NCBI RefSeq assembly: GCF_000022025.1
Contig: NC_011886.1
Coordinates: 682,001 to 746,000 of the forward strand
DNA: 64,000 nt
Origin: Pseudarthrobacter chlorophenolicus A6
GTDB taxonomy: Bacteria > Actinomycetota > Actinomycetes > Actinomycetales > Micrococcaceae
Reading direction: 5' to 3'
Part shown: one piece after another, positions 24,413 through 32,889 of the stretch
How positions within the stretch are numbered: the first letter of the stretch is position 1
Layout: each line of letters starts with the position of its first letter
The notes under the pieces: model-generated
Database searches by the model: none
What the model was told of the DNA's origin: nothing
The model's input: the letters and a program-made list of their open reading frames with translations, nothing else
Program-made: the position numbers and the translations under genes

Positions 24413-26154
24413 AGACTCTCCTCAAACGGACTCTAAAGGACATCACCGGGAGGCCGCGGCGCACGCTGCTGGTGGCAGCCGTCGCTGCGGTGTCGCTGAC
24501 GGCCACAACCACTGTCACCACGGCGGCCTGGGTGGACAACGAATGGGCCGGCGGCAGTGTGGGCGTGGGCTCTCCGGGGGACTGTTCCACCAACACACTC
24601 TTCAGCGGCGTGGCTTCGGCCAGGCAACTCTCCGGAACCGTTTTGGGAACCGACCTGAATTCCATCGCAGGTGTTGACGGACTTATCGTCACCAACACCG
24701 ACGGTGTGGCATCACCTCAGCCGCTTTCGGCGACGGCGGTGACAGCTATGCCGGATGCGTTCGTCAGCAAACTACCCGTCACGGCTTTGGGTAACGAATT
24801 GCTGACAGCGGGACTGACGCTGGGCGCTCCTGTGGACGGATTGGGAGCTTATACGCAGTGGGCCCAAGCCCAGGACAGCGGACATGCCCGTGCTGCAGCC
24901 GGGCTGGTCACCGACCAGTCTGGAGCTGTCCAGGTCGGTCCCTCAGCGACTGAGCGCAGAGAGGGCCCCAGCGCCGCAAAAATCACACTCGGTGAAATTC
25001 TGCCTGCTTCGCTGGCCGGTGTAACCCTCGACGTCGGCGCCGTGGCGTCGTCCGCGTCGGTCCAAGGATGCGAGATGGTCAACGGCTGGCCCACGCTGGC
25101 GGCGGACCCGCTGGATGAACGCGACTACGGCATCGCCAGCCTGGATCTTAATGCTGCCATTCCTGCTGTGGGTGCGTTGTCGGCGGGCGCCAGCGGGGCC
25201 GTGCGGGACGTTCCAGCCCAGGTGAACGCATTGCTCGGTACGGGCGGATTGACGACAGGAATCTCCAGTGGCATCGCTGCCCTCATCAATCCTGTGTTGG
25301 GCGGACTTGAGCTGGGATCTGTCAGCACTGTTGCCACCATGTCGGCCCCGGACCTGACCGGTGTCAGCATGCTCATGACGGAGTCGCTGACCGATGGAGT
25401 CGTCACCATCAACCTTGGCGCGGCGCCTGGTCAACCAGCAGTGAGGGTCAACGTCGCTTCACTCACCGGGAGTATCACCGGCCTCAACGGAATGGGACCC
25501 AACCATCCGGTGGTGCTTGATTCCGCCGTGGTCACCGCCTTGAACGACAGGATTACTTCGCTCCTGAACGCGTGGAAGACGAGGGTGGTGGAGAAGTTGT
25601 CCGCAGCCCTACGGTCCGTCACCCTCAGCGCCACCACCAACATCTCTCTGAAACTTTTGGGCGCAAATGTGGCAAGCATCAGTGTCAAAGCAGGACCGTC
25701 CAGTCTGGGCCAGTACTTGGATGGCAAAGCTGTTGCTCCCTCGGTAACCCCGGAAGTCCTTGGACTGGACCTTGGCGGCACAGTTGCAGGTCTGCTGGCG
25801 CCCATTACCTCGGCCCTTAGGACGGACACGAACCAGGTAGTGAAGTCCGTTGTTGAAGCCACTATCTTCAACACCGGGCTGATACCCGCCGTGAGTGCAA
25901 ACATCCAGCAGTTGTCCACTCCAGCGGTGAATGCCGTGGGAAGTGTTCTGACAGCAGTTGGTGCCTTGGTGTCCATTCACGTAAACGTCCAGCCCGACAA
26001 GCCGTGGCTTGGAGAGAGACCCAAGGACGTTTCCGCCAATCCAGGCGAATATAAAGTCTCGGCCATTCGCGTTGGCCTTATCTATGAACCAGAATTGCTG
26101 AGTCTTTCGTTGGGTACTTCTGCCGCTGGTCCCGTAAATTACCGACCCTCCTAA
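24409..26154 (+). CDS. Choice-of-anchor G-like secreted protein with SipW-style signal
   Basis: A 581-residue exported protein. The N-terminus (RPRRTLLVAAVAAVSLTA) leads to AAWVDNEWAGG, nearly the same cleavage region as in the first gene of this cluster. The mature part is low in charge and rich in Ala, Gly, Val, Thr and Leu, with repeating amphipathic strands, and ends in IRVGLIYEPELLSLSLGTS. The sequence resembles what is called choice-of-anchor G family; that label is from memory. No LPxTG-type C-terminal signal is present. ATGA overlap couples it to the LANTG gene. A large adhesin or fibre component is a reasonable guess. Confidence 0.72.
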   Translation: MKTLLKRTLKDITGRPRRTLLVAAVAAVSLTATTTVTTAAWVDNEWAGGSVGVGSPGDCSTNTLFSGVASARQLSGTVLGTDLNSIAGVDGLIVTNTDGVASPQPLSATAVTAMPDAFVSKLPVTALGNELLTAGLTLGAPVDGLGAYTQWAQAQDSGHARAAAGLVTDQSGAVQVGPSATERREGPSAAKITLGEILPASLAGVTLDVGAVASSASVQGCEMVNGWPTLAADPLDERDYGIASLDLNAAIPAVGALSAGASGAVRDVPAQVNALLGTGGLTTGISSGIAALINPVLGGLELGSVSTVATMSAPDLTGVSMLMTESLTDGVVTINLGAAPGQPAVRVNVASLTGSITGLNGMGPNHPVVLDSAVVTALNDRITSLLNAWKTRVVEKLSAALRSVTLSATTNISLKLLGANVASISVKAGPSSLGQYLDGKAVAPSVTPEVLGLDLGGTVAGLLAPITSALRTDTNQVVKSVVEATIFNTGLIPAVSANIQQLSTPAVNAVGSVLTAVGALVSIHVNVQPDKPWLGERPKDVSANPGEYKVSAIRVGLIYEPELLSLSLGTSAAGPVNYRPS

Positions 26155-26238
26155 TCAGTTTTCAAAGCTCGGGAACTTTTGAGTTTTGTGGGCCGTTATT
26201 GGCATTAATTTGATAGCTCAAAGCAACTAAACGCGATT

Positions 26239-26255
26239 TGTCAATTAAATTGACA
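26239..26255. promoter_or_regulatory. Perfect 17-bp palindrome overlapping a consensus -35
   Basis: TGTCAATTAAATTGACA has 8-base perfect arms about one central A and contains TTGACA at its right end. It lies in an AT-rich gap about 95 bp upstream of the secreted carboxypeptidase gene. It is a strong operator candidate; the -10 that would go with this -35 is not clear. Confidence 0.55.
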
Positions 26256-26347
26256 GTAACCGGTTTCGTTGGTTGGCTGATGTCACAGTTCGCAATGGGG
26301 GACATGGCGGCTGGACGCACTCAATGCACTCGAAAGAGGTAACGCAC

Positions 26348-27409
26348 GTGAAGAAATCCCTGGCTACTTTCAGGACCCTTGCTGCTACCGGGGCGCTGGC
26401 ACTTGCCGTCGTAGCCGCACCGGCCCCGGCCATCGCCGTCGGCGAGGGCCCCAATTACGGCGGCAACGGCCAGATCACCACATCGAAGCTGGCCACCTAT
26501 GACCAGATGGTTTCTTTCCTGAAGGACCAGGACGCCAAGCAGCCTGCCATGGAACTTGAGGTCATCGGCAAAACGGTCAAGGGCCGGGACATCCACCTGG
26601 TCAAGTACATTTCGGACCCGGCCAAGCCCACCATCCTGTACCTGACCCAACAGCACGGCAACGAACAGCTCACCACAGAGGGAGCACTGGAGTTCGTCAA
26701 GCACTTGGGCACGGAAAAATCGGCGGACATCCTCAAGGGCGTCAACATCCTGGTGGTTCCGATGCTCAATGCGGACGGAGCCATGGGTGACGTCGACTTC
26801 TCCCTGGAGGACTACATCGCCAAGGGCGACCGCAACATGACCCGCTTCAACGCCAAGGGCGTGGACTTGAACCGGGATCACGTAGCCAAGATCCAGCCGG
26901 AAACCCAGGCCCTGCACAACAACGTGATGGGCAAGTACCGGGTGGACTACATGATCGACCTGCATCACCAGGGCACCCGCGCTGAGCGCGACGGCAAACT
27001 GGTGTCCGGCTCCATCCTGTATCCCACCACCCCCAACGCCGATCCCGCCGTCGTGGAACGGTCCAAGCAGTTGGGCGCCGTGGTCTTCGACAACGTTGAC
27101 TCCACCGGCTGGGGCCACCTCGGTAAATACCAGGGCGGCAGCGCCGAGACCATCAGCCGCAACGGCATCTCGGTGGAATACGGCATCGCAACCCTGCTCT
27201 TTGAGATGCGCGGCATGTCGGACCACTACCTCGACGGCTACGCGCTGGGACAGCGCAGCAACGGCTACCTGATCAAGCAGACCGTCACCACGCTGACGTC
27301 CACCGCCGCCGCCATCGCGGACGGTTCAATTGCCGACGCCGATACCTCCTTCTGGGACACCCTCGCCGAGCAGACCTCCCGCCCGGCGGGCGAGGCCGAC
27401 GACGAATAA
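26348..27409 (+). CDS. Secreted M14 family zinc carboxypeptidase
   Basis: A 353-residue secreted peptidase. Residues 1-30 are a signal peptide (ALAVVAAPAPAIAV). The zinc ligands are histidine 103 and glutamate 106 in QQHGNEQL and a later histidine in MIDLHHQGT, with LNRDH between them; the catalytic glutamate is in LLFEMRG near residue 280. The usual length of the M14 domain is matched. Family members remove C-terminal residues or cleave gamma-D-glutamyl bonds in peptidoglycan peptides. I chose the GTG at 26348, which has AAAGAGG about 10 bases upstream and starts a clean signal peptide. A strong terminator follows. Confidence 0.9.
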   Translation: MKKSLATFRTLAATGALALAVVAAPAPAIAVGEGPNYGGNGQITTSKLATYDQMVSFLKDQDAKQPAMELEVIGKTVKGRDIHLVKYISDPAKPTILYLTQQHGNEQLTTEGALEFVKHLGTEKSADILKGVNILVVPMLNADGAMGDVDFSLEDYIAKGDRNMTRFNAKGVDLNRDHVAKIQPETQALHNNVMGKYRVDYMIDLHHQGTRAERDGKLVSGSILYPTTPNADPAVVERSKQLGAVVFDNVDSTGWGHLGKYQGGSAETISRNGISVEYGIATLLFEMRGMSDHYLDGYALGQRSNGYLIKQTVTTLTSTAAAIADGSIADADTSFWDTLAEQTSRPAGEADDE

Positions 27410-27425
27410 CCGCCGCAGGACAGGA

Positions 27426-27462
27426 CGCCCCGGTTCTTTACCGCGCGTAAAGAACCGGGGCG
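27426..27462 (+). terminator. Strong hairpin terminator after the M14 peptidase gene
   Basis: A perfect 16-bp stem (CGCCCCGGTTCTTTAC and its complement) with a CGCGC loop, 16 bases past the stop codon. There is no clear T-run after it. Confidence 0.75.
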
Positions 27463-27651
27463 CCCCAGCGAGTGGACAAAGTGCACTATCGGCTAAACTT
27501 GGGTGGTAAGGGCCCCGGGGCCAACGCGTTCGCCAATCCGCCTGCGGAACGGCGGAAGCCGGTCCACTCGGGGCATTCTCATGAACGGCGCTGAACCAGG
27601 ACCGCCACGCTTGTGGCACCCGGCCGGCCCGAACGAATGGGGGAGGATCCC

Positions 27652-28941
27652 ATGCCAGCAATTGTGATCGTAGGAGCCCAGTGGGGCGACGAAGGAAAAG
27701 GCAAGGCCACCGACCTGCTGGGCGGCCGTGTTGACTACGTCGTCAAGCCCAACGGCGGCAACAACGCCGGGCACACCGTCGTCGTAGGCGGTGAAAAGTA
27801 CGAACTCAAGCTGCTTCCGGCAGGCATTCTCAGCCCCAACGCAGTCCCCATCATTGGCAACGGCTGCGTGGTCAACCTTGAAGCCCTGTTCCAGGAAATC
27901 GACGGCCTGCAGGCGCGCGGTGCCGATACGTCCAAGCTGCGCGTCTCCGCAAACGCCCACCTGGTGGCTCCGTACCACCAGGTCCTGGACAAAGTCACTG
28001 AACGCTTCCTCGGCAAGCGCGCCATCGGCACCACCGGGCGCGGCATCGGCCCCGCCTACATGGACAAGGTGGCCCGCCTGGGCATCCGCGTCCAGGACGT
28101 CTTCGACGAGTCCATCCTCCGCCAGAAGGTGGAGGGCTCGCTGCACCAGAAGAACGAGGTCCTGGTCAAGATCTACAACCGCCGCAGCGTTGTGGTCGAT
28201 GAGATCGTGGAGTACTTCCTGTCCTTCGCTGAGCGGCTCCGCCCGCTGGTCATCGACAGCACGCTGGTCCTGAACACTGCCCTGGACGAGGGCAAGGTAG
28301 TGCTGATGGAAGGCGGCCAGGCAACGTTCCTCGACGTCGACCACGGCACCTACCCGTTCGTCACCTCCTCCAACCCCACGGCGGGCGGCGCATCTGTGGG
28401 CTCGGGCATCGGCCCCACCCGCATTTCCCGCTCCATCGGCATCATCAAGGCCTACACCACCCGCGTGGGCGCAGGCCCGTTCCCCACCGAACTCTTTGAC
28501 GAGATGGGCGTGTACCTGCAGAAGACCGGCGGCGAGTTTGGCGTCAACACCGGGCGTCCCCGCCGCTGCGGCTGGTACGACGCCGTCCTGGCCCGCCACG
28601 CGTCCCGCGTCAACGGCTTCACAGACTACTTCGTCACCAAGCTGGATGTCCTTACCGGCATCGAACAGATCCCGGTGTGCGTGGCCTACGACGTTGACGG
28701 GGTCCGCCACGACGAAATGCCCATGACACAGACCGAGTTCCACCATGCCAAGCCCATCTTCGAATACTTCGACGGCTGGACCGAGGACATCACCGGCGCC
28801 CGCACCCTGGCAGACCTGCCGGAGAACGCGCGCAACTACGTCCTGGCGCTGGAGAAGCTGTCCGGGACGCGTTTCTCCGCCATCGGCGTGGGACCGGACC
28901 GGGACCAGACCATCGTGGTGAACGACCTCATCAACGACTGA
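27652..28941 (+). CDS. purA: Adenylosuccinate synthetase
   Basis: A 429-residue enzyme that joins IMP and aspartate with GTP to adenylosuccinate in AMP synthesis. The P-loop [11 protein letters not shown] lies at residues 8-18 with the catalytic aspartate, and [38 protein letters not shown] and VGAGPFPTE follow in order. GGGGGAGG lies about 5 bases before the ATG at 27652; longer frames upstream lack a site. It stands alone, with its own terminator after it. Confidence 0.98.
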   Translation: MPAIVIVGAQWGDEGKGKATDLLGGRVDYVVKPNGGNNAGHTVVVGGEKYELKLLPAGILSPNAVPIIGNGCVVNLEALFQEIDGLQARGADTSKLRVSANAHLVAPYHQVLDKVTERFLGKRAIGTTGRGIGPAYMDKVARLGIRVQDVFDESILRQKVEGSLHQKNEVLVKIYNRRSVVVDEIVEYFLSFAERLRPLVIDSTLVLNTALDEGKVVLMEGGQATFLDVDHGTYPFVTSSNPTAGGASVGSGIGPTRISRSIGIIKAYTTRVGAGPFPTELFDEMGVYLQKTGGEFGVNTGRPRRCGWYDAVLARHASRVNGFTDYFVTKLDVLTGIEQIPVCVAYDVDGVRHDEMPMTQTEFHHAKPIFEYFDGWTEDITGARTLADLPENARNYVLALEKLSGTRFSAIGVGPDRDQTIVVNDLIND

Positions 28942-28963
28942 CGGTTTAGAAGGAAATACGACG

Positions 28964-28995
28964 GCGGCGGGACACCTTTGCGGGTGGCCCGCCGC
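28964..28995 (+). terminator. Hairpin repeat copy D, purA terminator
   Basis: Arms GCGGCGGGACACC and GGTGGCCCGCCGC pair with one mismatch around a 6-base loop, followed by TTGTTCGTTT. The left flank ACGACGGCGG is shared with the hairpins near 7977 and 13183. Confidence 0.75.
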
Positions 28996-29217
28996 TTGTT
29001 CGTTTCCAGCCAGGCGCGAGGCAGCTCAATTTACACAGGGTTTACCTGCAATGCCTTGTGGGCCCGCAGCCCGCACAGCCAGACTTTTGGGACAGCATTC
29101 GAGGACTGCCTGGCAAGCACGTCCATCACTTTGCGGGACAACCCGGCCGCGCGCCGGGCCGGACCATCGGCGGAGCTGCCGTCCGGAAAACCGCTCACAA
29201 CCGGAAGGAAGTGCGCC

Positions 29218-29571
29218 ATGGCGGGCAAGTTCGAAGTTTTCCTTGATTCCCAGTCGAAGTTCAGGTTCAGGCTCGTGGGCGCGGACGGGTCGGTGATGGC
29301 GGTATCGCAGGCGTTCAACGACAAAGCGGCCGTTGTGGCGGGGATCGCCGCGGTCCGGGAGTGCGCCGGGACCGGTTTGGTGACTGACCTATCCCCGGCC
29401 GGAGCCCTGACGCCTGCGGTGACCGTTGCCGCCGCCCCCGCCACCGAACCCACACTCGATGACCGGGCAGCGGCCAGGCTTCATGCCCTCGCCTCGGCCA
29501 AGGTCATTCGCCGCCACACCGCCCCCGCGCATTGGGACTGGCGCCGCAGCCGGGCGGAACTGGCCAACTGA
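29218..29571 (+). CDS. DUF1508/YegP-like protein with extended tail
   Basis: A 117-residue protein. Residues 1-55 match the DUF1508 (YegP) unit: KFEVFLDSQSKFRFRLVGADG and a second strand set ending in a KAAVVAGIAAVR helix. Only one copy of the repeat is present. The rest is an Ala/Pro linker and a basic tail (RRHTAPAHWDWRRSRAEL). Its function is unknown. AAGGAA lies 8 bases before the ATG, which I chose over the longer open frame from 28978. About 220 bp of apparently non-coding DNA separate it from the purA terminator. Confidence 0.75.
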   Translation: MAGKFEVFLDSQSKFRFRLVGADGSVMAVSQAFNDKAAVVAGIAAVRECAGTGLVTDLSPAGALTPAVTVAAAPATEPTLDDRAAARLHALASAKVIRRHTAPAHWDWRRSRAELAN

Positions 29572-29880
29572 GGTCCGCGGACACTCCATTCCAGGATGGC
29601 AGGCAGGCCACGAAAAGTTTTTTGAAAGTCGCGTAACCTTCCGCCGCCTGCGGACGATTACCCTTATGTAGCGCCGGCCTGGAACTTGTCCCCCATCACG
29701 TTCCAGGCCGGCTCTTTAGTTCTCCGGCAGCAGGGACAGCTGCGCATGGCCGGAACCGGCAGTGCACGTGGCGGTCCGGTGCGCGGTGGTTACCGCGGGG
29801 TAAAGTAAGCGGGCAAAGGCATTCCGGCAACGGGCCTTGCCCGCCCAGCCATCCCCGCACCGACCAAAGGCACCACGTCC
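29572..29880. other. 309-bp gap with a terminator; no gene seen
   Basis: After the DUF1508 stop comes an AT-rich run (AAAAGTTTTTTGAAAG near 29612), then the terminator at 29673-29712, and then the probable promoter region of the sigma-factor gene (GGTAAAGTAA near 29800). A short untranslated RNA ending at the terminator is possible but I see no firm promoter for it. Confidence 0.4.
29673..29712 (+). terminator. Rho-independent terminator
   Basis: Perfect 13-bp stem GCCGGCCTGGAAC / GTTCCAGGCCGGC with a 14-base loop and a TCTTTAGTTCT tail. It lies about 100 bp after the DUF1508 stop. Confidence 0.85.
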
Positions 29881-30432
29881 GTGACCGATGCACTGACAGA
29901 CGAGTCCCTGCGAGATCCAGATTCTGGTTCCTCGGCCTTCGGCGTCGTCTACCGGACGTATGCGTCACAGGTATTGGGCTATTTCAGAGCCCGTGGAGCC
30001 GAGGATCCGGAGGCAGCAATGCAGGAGGTCTTCCTTTCTGTGCTGCCACGGCTGAACTCAGTGACCGGCGGCAGCGACGGCCTGCGCACGTTCATTTTCT
30101 CTGTGGCCCACGCCCGCATGGTCGATGACCACCGGCGGCAGAGCCGCACCCCTGCCAAGCTCCCCTTCGAACCGGGGCTGGACGGGCGGGAGGACCCGTC
30201 CGCTGAAGCGGAAGCGCTGGAGCGGATTGCGCCCCGAGAAATCGTAGGGTTGCTGGAGTCTTTGCCGGACGAGCAGCGGGAAGTGTTGTCGCTGCGGTTA
30301 GTTGCCGGGCTCACTGTCGAACAAACAGCGGAAACCATGGGGAAGAGCACAGGAGCGGTGAAGCAGCTGCAACGGCGCGGCATCCTCAAACTGCGCGAAG
30401 TTGCAGCAGTGAAGGAGTACCTGCAGCCATGA
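29881..30432 (+). CDS. ECF-type RNA polymerase sigma factor
   Basis: A 183-residue sigma-70 family factor with regions 2 and 4 only. Region 2 runs through VYRTYASQVLGYFRARGAED and LRTFIFSVAHARMVDDHRR (residues 23-85), and region 4 through SLPDEQREVLSLRLVAGLTV and STGAVKQLQRRGILKLRE (residues 125-175). It would direct polymerase to a dedicated stress or envelope regulon. The GTG start has AAAGG about 10 bases upstream. Its stop overlaps the next start by 4 bases, and that gene encodes a membrane protein that is probably its anti-sigma factor. Confidence 0.92.
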   Translation: MTDALTDESLRDPDSGSSAFGVVYRTYASQVLGYFRARGAEDPEAAMQEVFLSVLPRLNSVTGGSDGLRTFIFSVAHARMVDDHRRQSRTPAKLPFEPGLDGREDPSAEAEALERIAPREIVGLLESLPDEQREVLSLRLVAGLTVEQTAETMGKSTGAVKQLQRRGILKLREVAAVKEYLQP

Positions 30433-31325
30433 CCACACCCGAAAGCAGGCTGCGCGAGCTGGTCGATGAAGTCCTCAAGGACGCCGGCCACCAGGACGAC
30501 GCCGTCCTGCGAAGTGCACTCGAATCGGTCGGCTCCCTTGCATCGCTTCCCGTTCCCGAACCATCCGGAGAGCTTGCCCGGCTGCTGGCGGGAGGCGGGG
30601 ACGAACTGGCGCGCCGGCGCCGCTCCGGCCGTCACCGCCCCACTGTGGTGGGACTGGCAGTGCTTGCCGGCATGGGCCTGGGCATCGGAGGCGTTGCCGC
30701 AACGGCCGGCAGTGCCCCCGGCACCAGTGCAGCGTCCGTCCAGCACTTGCTGGGGGACTGGACACCGGATTGGGCAATCACCCAGGGCGCAGCGGCAGCG
30801 CCGACTCCCGAACATCGTGTAGTGGCGGACCCAGCGGGCCAGGCTCCGGAACCGGATCCCGCAGCCGGTCCCGCCGCGGGTCCCACGGGCCCCCGTCCGG
30901 CCAAGGAACTGCGGCAACCCGGCCCAGGTGTGGCTGGTCCCGCCAAAGATTTCAAATGCGGAAGCCCGGGAGAAGCCAAGGCAACTCCTGCGGGCATTTG
31001 CCCGCCCGCAGCCGAACCATCAAGTGGGCCGGGTGGGTCCCGCAACCACATCGGCGGGGAATCTACGCCGGACGCGGCAGCGCCCGGGAACAGGGTCCAG
31101 GAGCCGGTGCCGGGCCAAGGCATGGCAGGCCGCTCCAATCCCGGCCAAGACCAAACGGGTACCGCGACCTCCGGTTATGCCCTTCAGAACAGGGACAGCC
31201 CTTTGTCCGGAGCAAAACAAGCCGCTGGCAGCGGACAGGACAAGTCCGCACCGGAAAAGCCTGGCCGGGCAAGCCCCGGGCAAGGGGCAGGAACTGGCCC
31301 CGAAACCGTTCCTGGCGGCAAATAA
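30429..31325 (+). CDS. Putative anti-sigma factor with long Gly/Pro-rich outer tail
   Basis: A 298-residue single-span membrane protein. The first 65 residues are charged and helical, the right size for a sigma-binding domain, though the zinc-type HxxxCxxC motif is absent. A hydrophobic span lies at about 73-95 (VVGLAVLAGMGLGIGGVAA). The remaining 200 residues are almost only Gly, Pro, Ala, Ser, Gln and Lys, low-complexity, with two cysteines (FKCGSPGE and GICPPA) and no predicted fold. Position and the ATGA overlap with the sigma gene are the main reason for the call. Confidence 0.62.
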   Translation: MTTPESRLRELVDEVLKDAGHQDDAVLRSALESVGSLASLPVPEPSGELARLLAGGGDELARRRRSGRHRPTVVGLAVLAGMGLGIGGVAATAGSAPGTSAASVQHLLGDWTPDWAITQGAAAAPTPEHRVVADPAGQAPEPDPAAGPAAGPTGPRPAKELRQPGPGVAGPAKDFKCGSPGEAKATPAGICPPAAEPSSGPGGSRNHIGGESTPDAAAPGNRVQEPVPGQGMAGRSNPGQDQTGTATSGYALQNRDSPLSGAKQAAGSGQDKSAPEKPGRASPGQGAGTGPETVPGGK

Positions 31326-31372
31326 CCGTCCAGGAGGCCGGTGGTCCCTGGGCTCCGGGTTAGGCTGAGGGC

Positions 31373-31798
31373 ATGGGCCACGCGAACGATCCTGCAGTTA
31401 TTGAACGCCTCATGCGGACCAAAGGGCGTTGGGCCATCGTGGGCCTGACCACCAATGAGTGGCGCTCCGCCTACGACGTGTCCTTGTTCATCCGGGACCA
31501 GCTGGGCATGGACATCATCCCCGTCAACCTTGCCGGCGATACCGTGCACGGCGAACAGGGGTACCGCACCCTCGCCGAAATTCCCCCCGAAAAGCAGCCC
31601 ATCGACGTCGTGGATTGCTTTGTGAACTCGGAGAAGGTGGGCAAGGTAGTGGACGAGGCGATCGCCGTGGGCGCCAAGGCGGTCTGGCTTCAGCTGGGCG
31701 TCATCGACGAAGCCGCCGCGGATCGTGCCAAGGCCGCCGGCCTGGATGTCGTGATGAATTCCTGCCCGGCCCAGCAGGCCTGGAAGTTCAAAGTCTGA
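31373..31798 (+). CDS. CoA-binding domain protein
   Basis: A 141-residue Rossmann-like protein of the CoA_binding_2 family (YccU-type). Landmarks are RWAIVGLTTNEWRSAYDVS near the start, IIPVNLAG, VDCFVNSEKV, AVWLQLGV and VVMNSCPA at the end. Members bind CoA or a nucleotide; no reaction is known. TAGGCT ends 6 bases before the ATG, so it is probably leaderless. Convergent with the oxygenase gene. Confidence 0.9.
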   Translation: MGHANDPAVIERLMRTKGRWAIVGLTTNEWRSAYDVSLFIRDQLGMDIIPVNLAGDTVHGEQGYRTLAEIPPEKQPIDVVDCFVNSEKVGKVVDEAIAVGAKAVWLQLGVIDEAAADRAKAAGLDVVMNSCPAQQAWKFKV

Positions 31799-31812
31799 GG
31801 CCCTTGCGGTGG

Positions 31813-32844
31813 CTAGCTCCGCTTCAGCAGGTCCGGGTAATGCCGCTCGGTGACGTCCGGGTGCGCCCGCATTCTGCCCTTGAGCATGTTGAGGCCAAAG
31901 GATGCGAGCAACGGGTTGCCGGGATCGTCCGTAATGCCGCGTGCGGCGGCCTTCAACTCCGGGGCCAGCGGAACAGGCTGGATGACTGAGTCCAAGCGGG
32001 GCGACCAGAAGAACGGCACCGAATAGCGGTCCACACCCGGAGGCGGTGCCTGCACGCGGTGGATCGTGGCCGCAAGGTATCCCTCGGTGGCCACTTCCAG
32101 CATTTCGCCGAGGTTCACCACCAACGCGCCGGGCAGGGGCTCCACCGGAAGCCATTCCGAGGTCCCCGGCGGCTTTACTTCCAGGCCTCCAACGTCGTCC
32201 TGCAGCAGGAGTGTCACGAACCCGTAGTCAGCATGGGAACCCACCCCCTGGTTACCTGCCTCTTTGACCACGCCGCCAACATAATGGACCAATTTGCCCA
32301 TCCATGCCGGTGCTTCCCGGAACGGTTCGTCGAAATAGTCCTCGGGTTGTTGCAGCGTCACCGCAATGGCGCGCAGCAGTTCCATCCCCACCGCGGACAT
32401 CAGCTCGGCCCAGGCCATGGCTGCCGGCTTCAGTTCAGGGAACGCTTCGTCCGGCCACTGGTTTGGTCCCTGCAGCAGCCAGTACGGCTGGTCCGGCGGG
32501 TAGCTGCTTACCGGCGGGCGCTCGGGAGAGTAGTCGATCTGCTCCCGCGCATCCGCCCGCCCCTGCGTCACTTCGGTTCCCATCCGGGTGTAGCCGCGGA
32601 AGTGTGGAGAAAGCCGGTTGTCCAGTTTCATCCGTTCTTCAAGGGGAAGGTTGAAGAACCGCCGGACAGCGTCAAGGAGTTGGTCCGCCTGCCCCGGCGA
32701 ACCCCCGTAGCCCGTGATCTGGAAGAAGCCCACGTCATGGGTGGCGTGCCGCAACTGCTCGATGAATTCCGGACTGAAGGTCCCGTAGGGCTGCCGTGCG
32801 GTACTCAAATCCAGAACAGGTATGGCTCCCTGGTCGTGTGACAT
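31813..32844 (-). CDS. Isopenicillin N synthase family 2-oxoglutarate/Fe(II) dioxygenase
   Basis: A 343-residue non-haem iron oxygenase. The N-terminal DIOX_N part (IPVLDLSTARQPYG, VGFFQITGYG) precedes the double-stranded beta-helix, with iron ligands histidine 204, aspartate 206 (GSHADYGFVTLL) and histidine 262 (TIHRV) and the 2-oxoglutarate-binding arginine 273 in DRYSVPFF. All catalytic residues are present. Substrate is unknown; this broad family includes gibberellin-type and antibiotic enzymes as well as general oxidases. A TAGTCT hexamer lies close to the ATG. Confidence 0.9.
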   Translation of the reverse strand: MSHDQGAIPVLDLSTARQPYGTFSPEFIEQLRHATHDVGFFQITGYGGSPGQADQLLDAVRRFFNLPLEERMKLDNRLSPHFRGYTRMGTEVTQGRADAREQIDYSPERPPVSSYPPDQPYWLLQGPNQWPDEAFPELKPAAMAWAELMSAVGMELLRAIAVTLQQPEDYFDEPFREAPAWMGKLVHYVGGVVKEAGNQGVGSHADYGFVTLLLQDDVGGLEVKPPGTSEWLPVEPLPGALVVNLGEMLEVATEGYLAATIHRVQAPPPGVDRYSVPFFWSPRLDSVIQPVPLAPELKAAARGITDDPGNPLLASFGLNMLKGRMRAHPDVTERHYPDLLKRS

Positions 32845-32889
32845 CCTCGCAGACTAGCACCGTAGGGACGCGCTTTATAGGCTTCGTTC

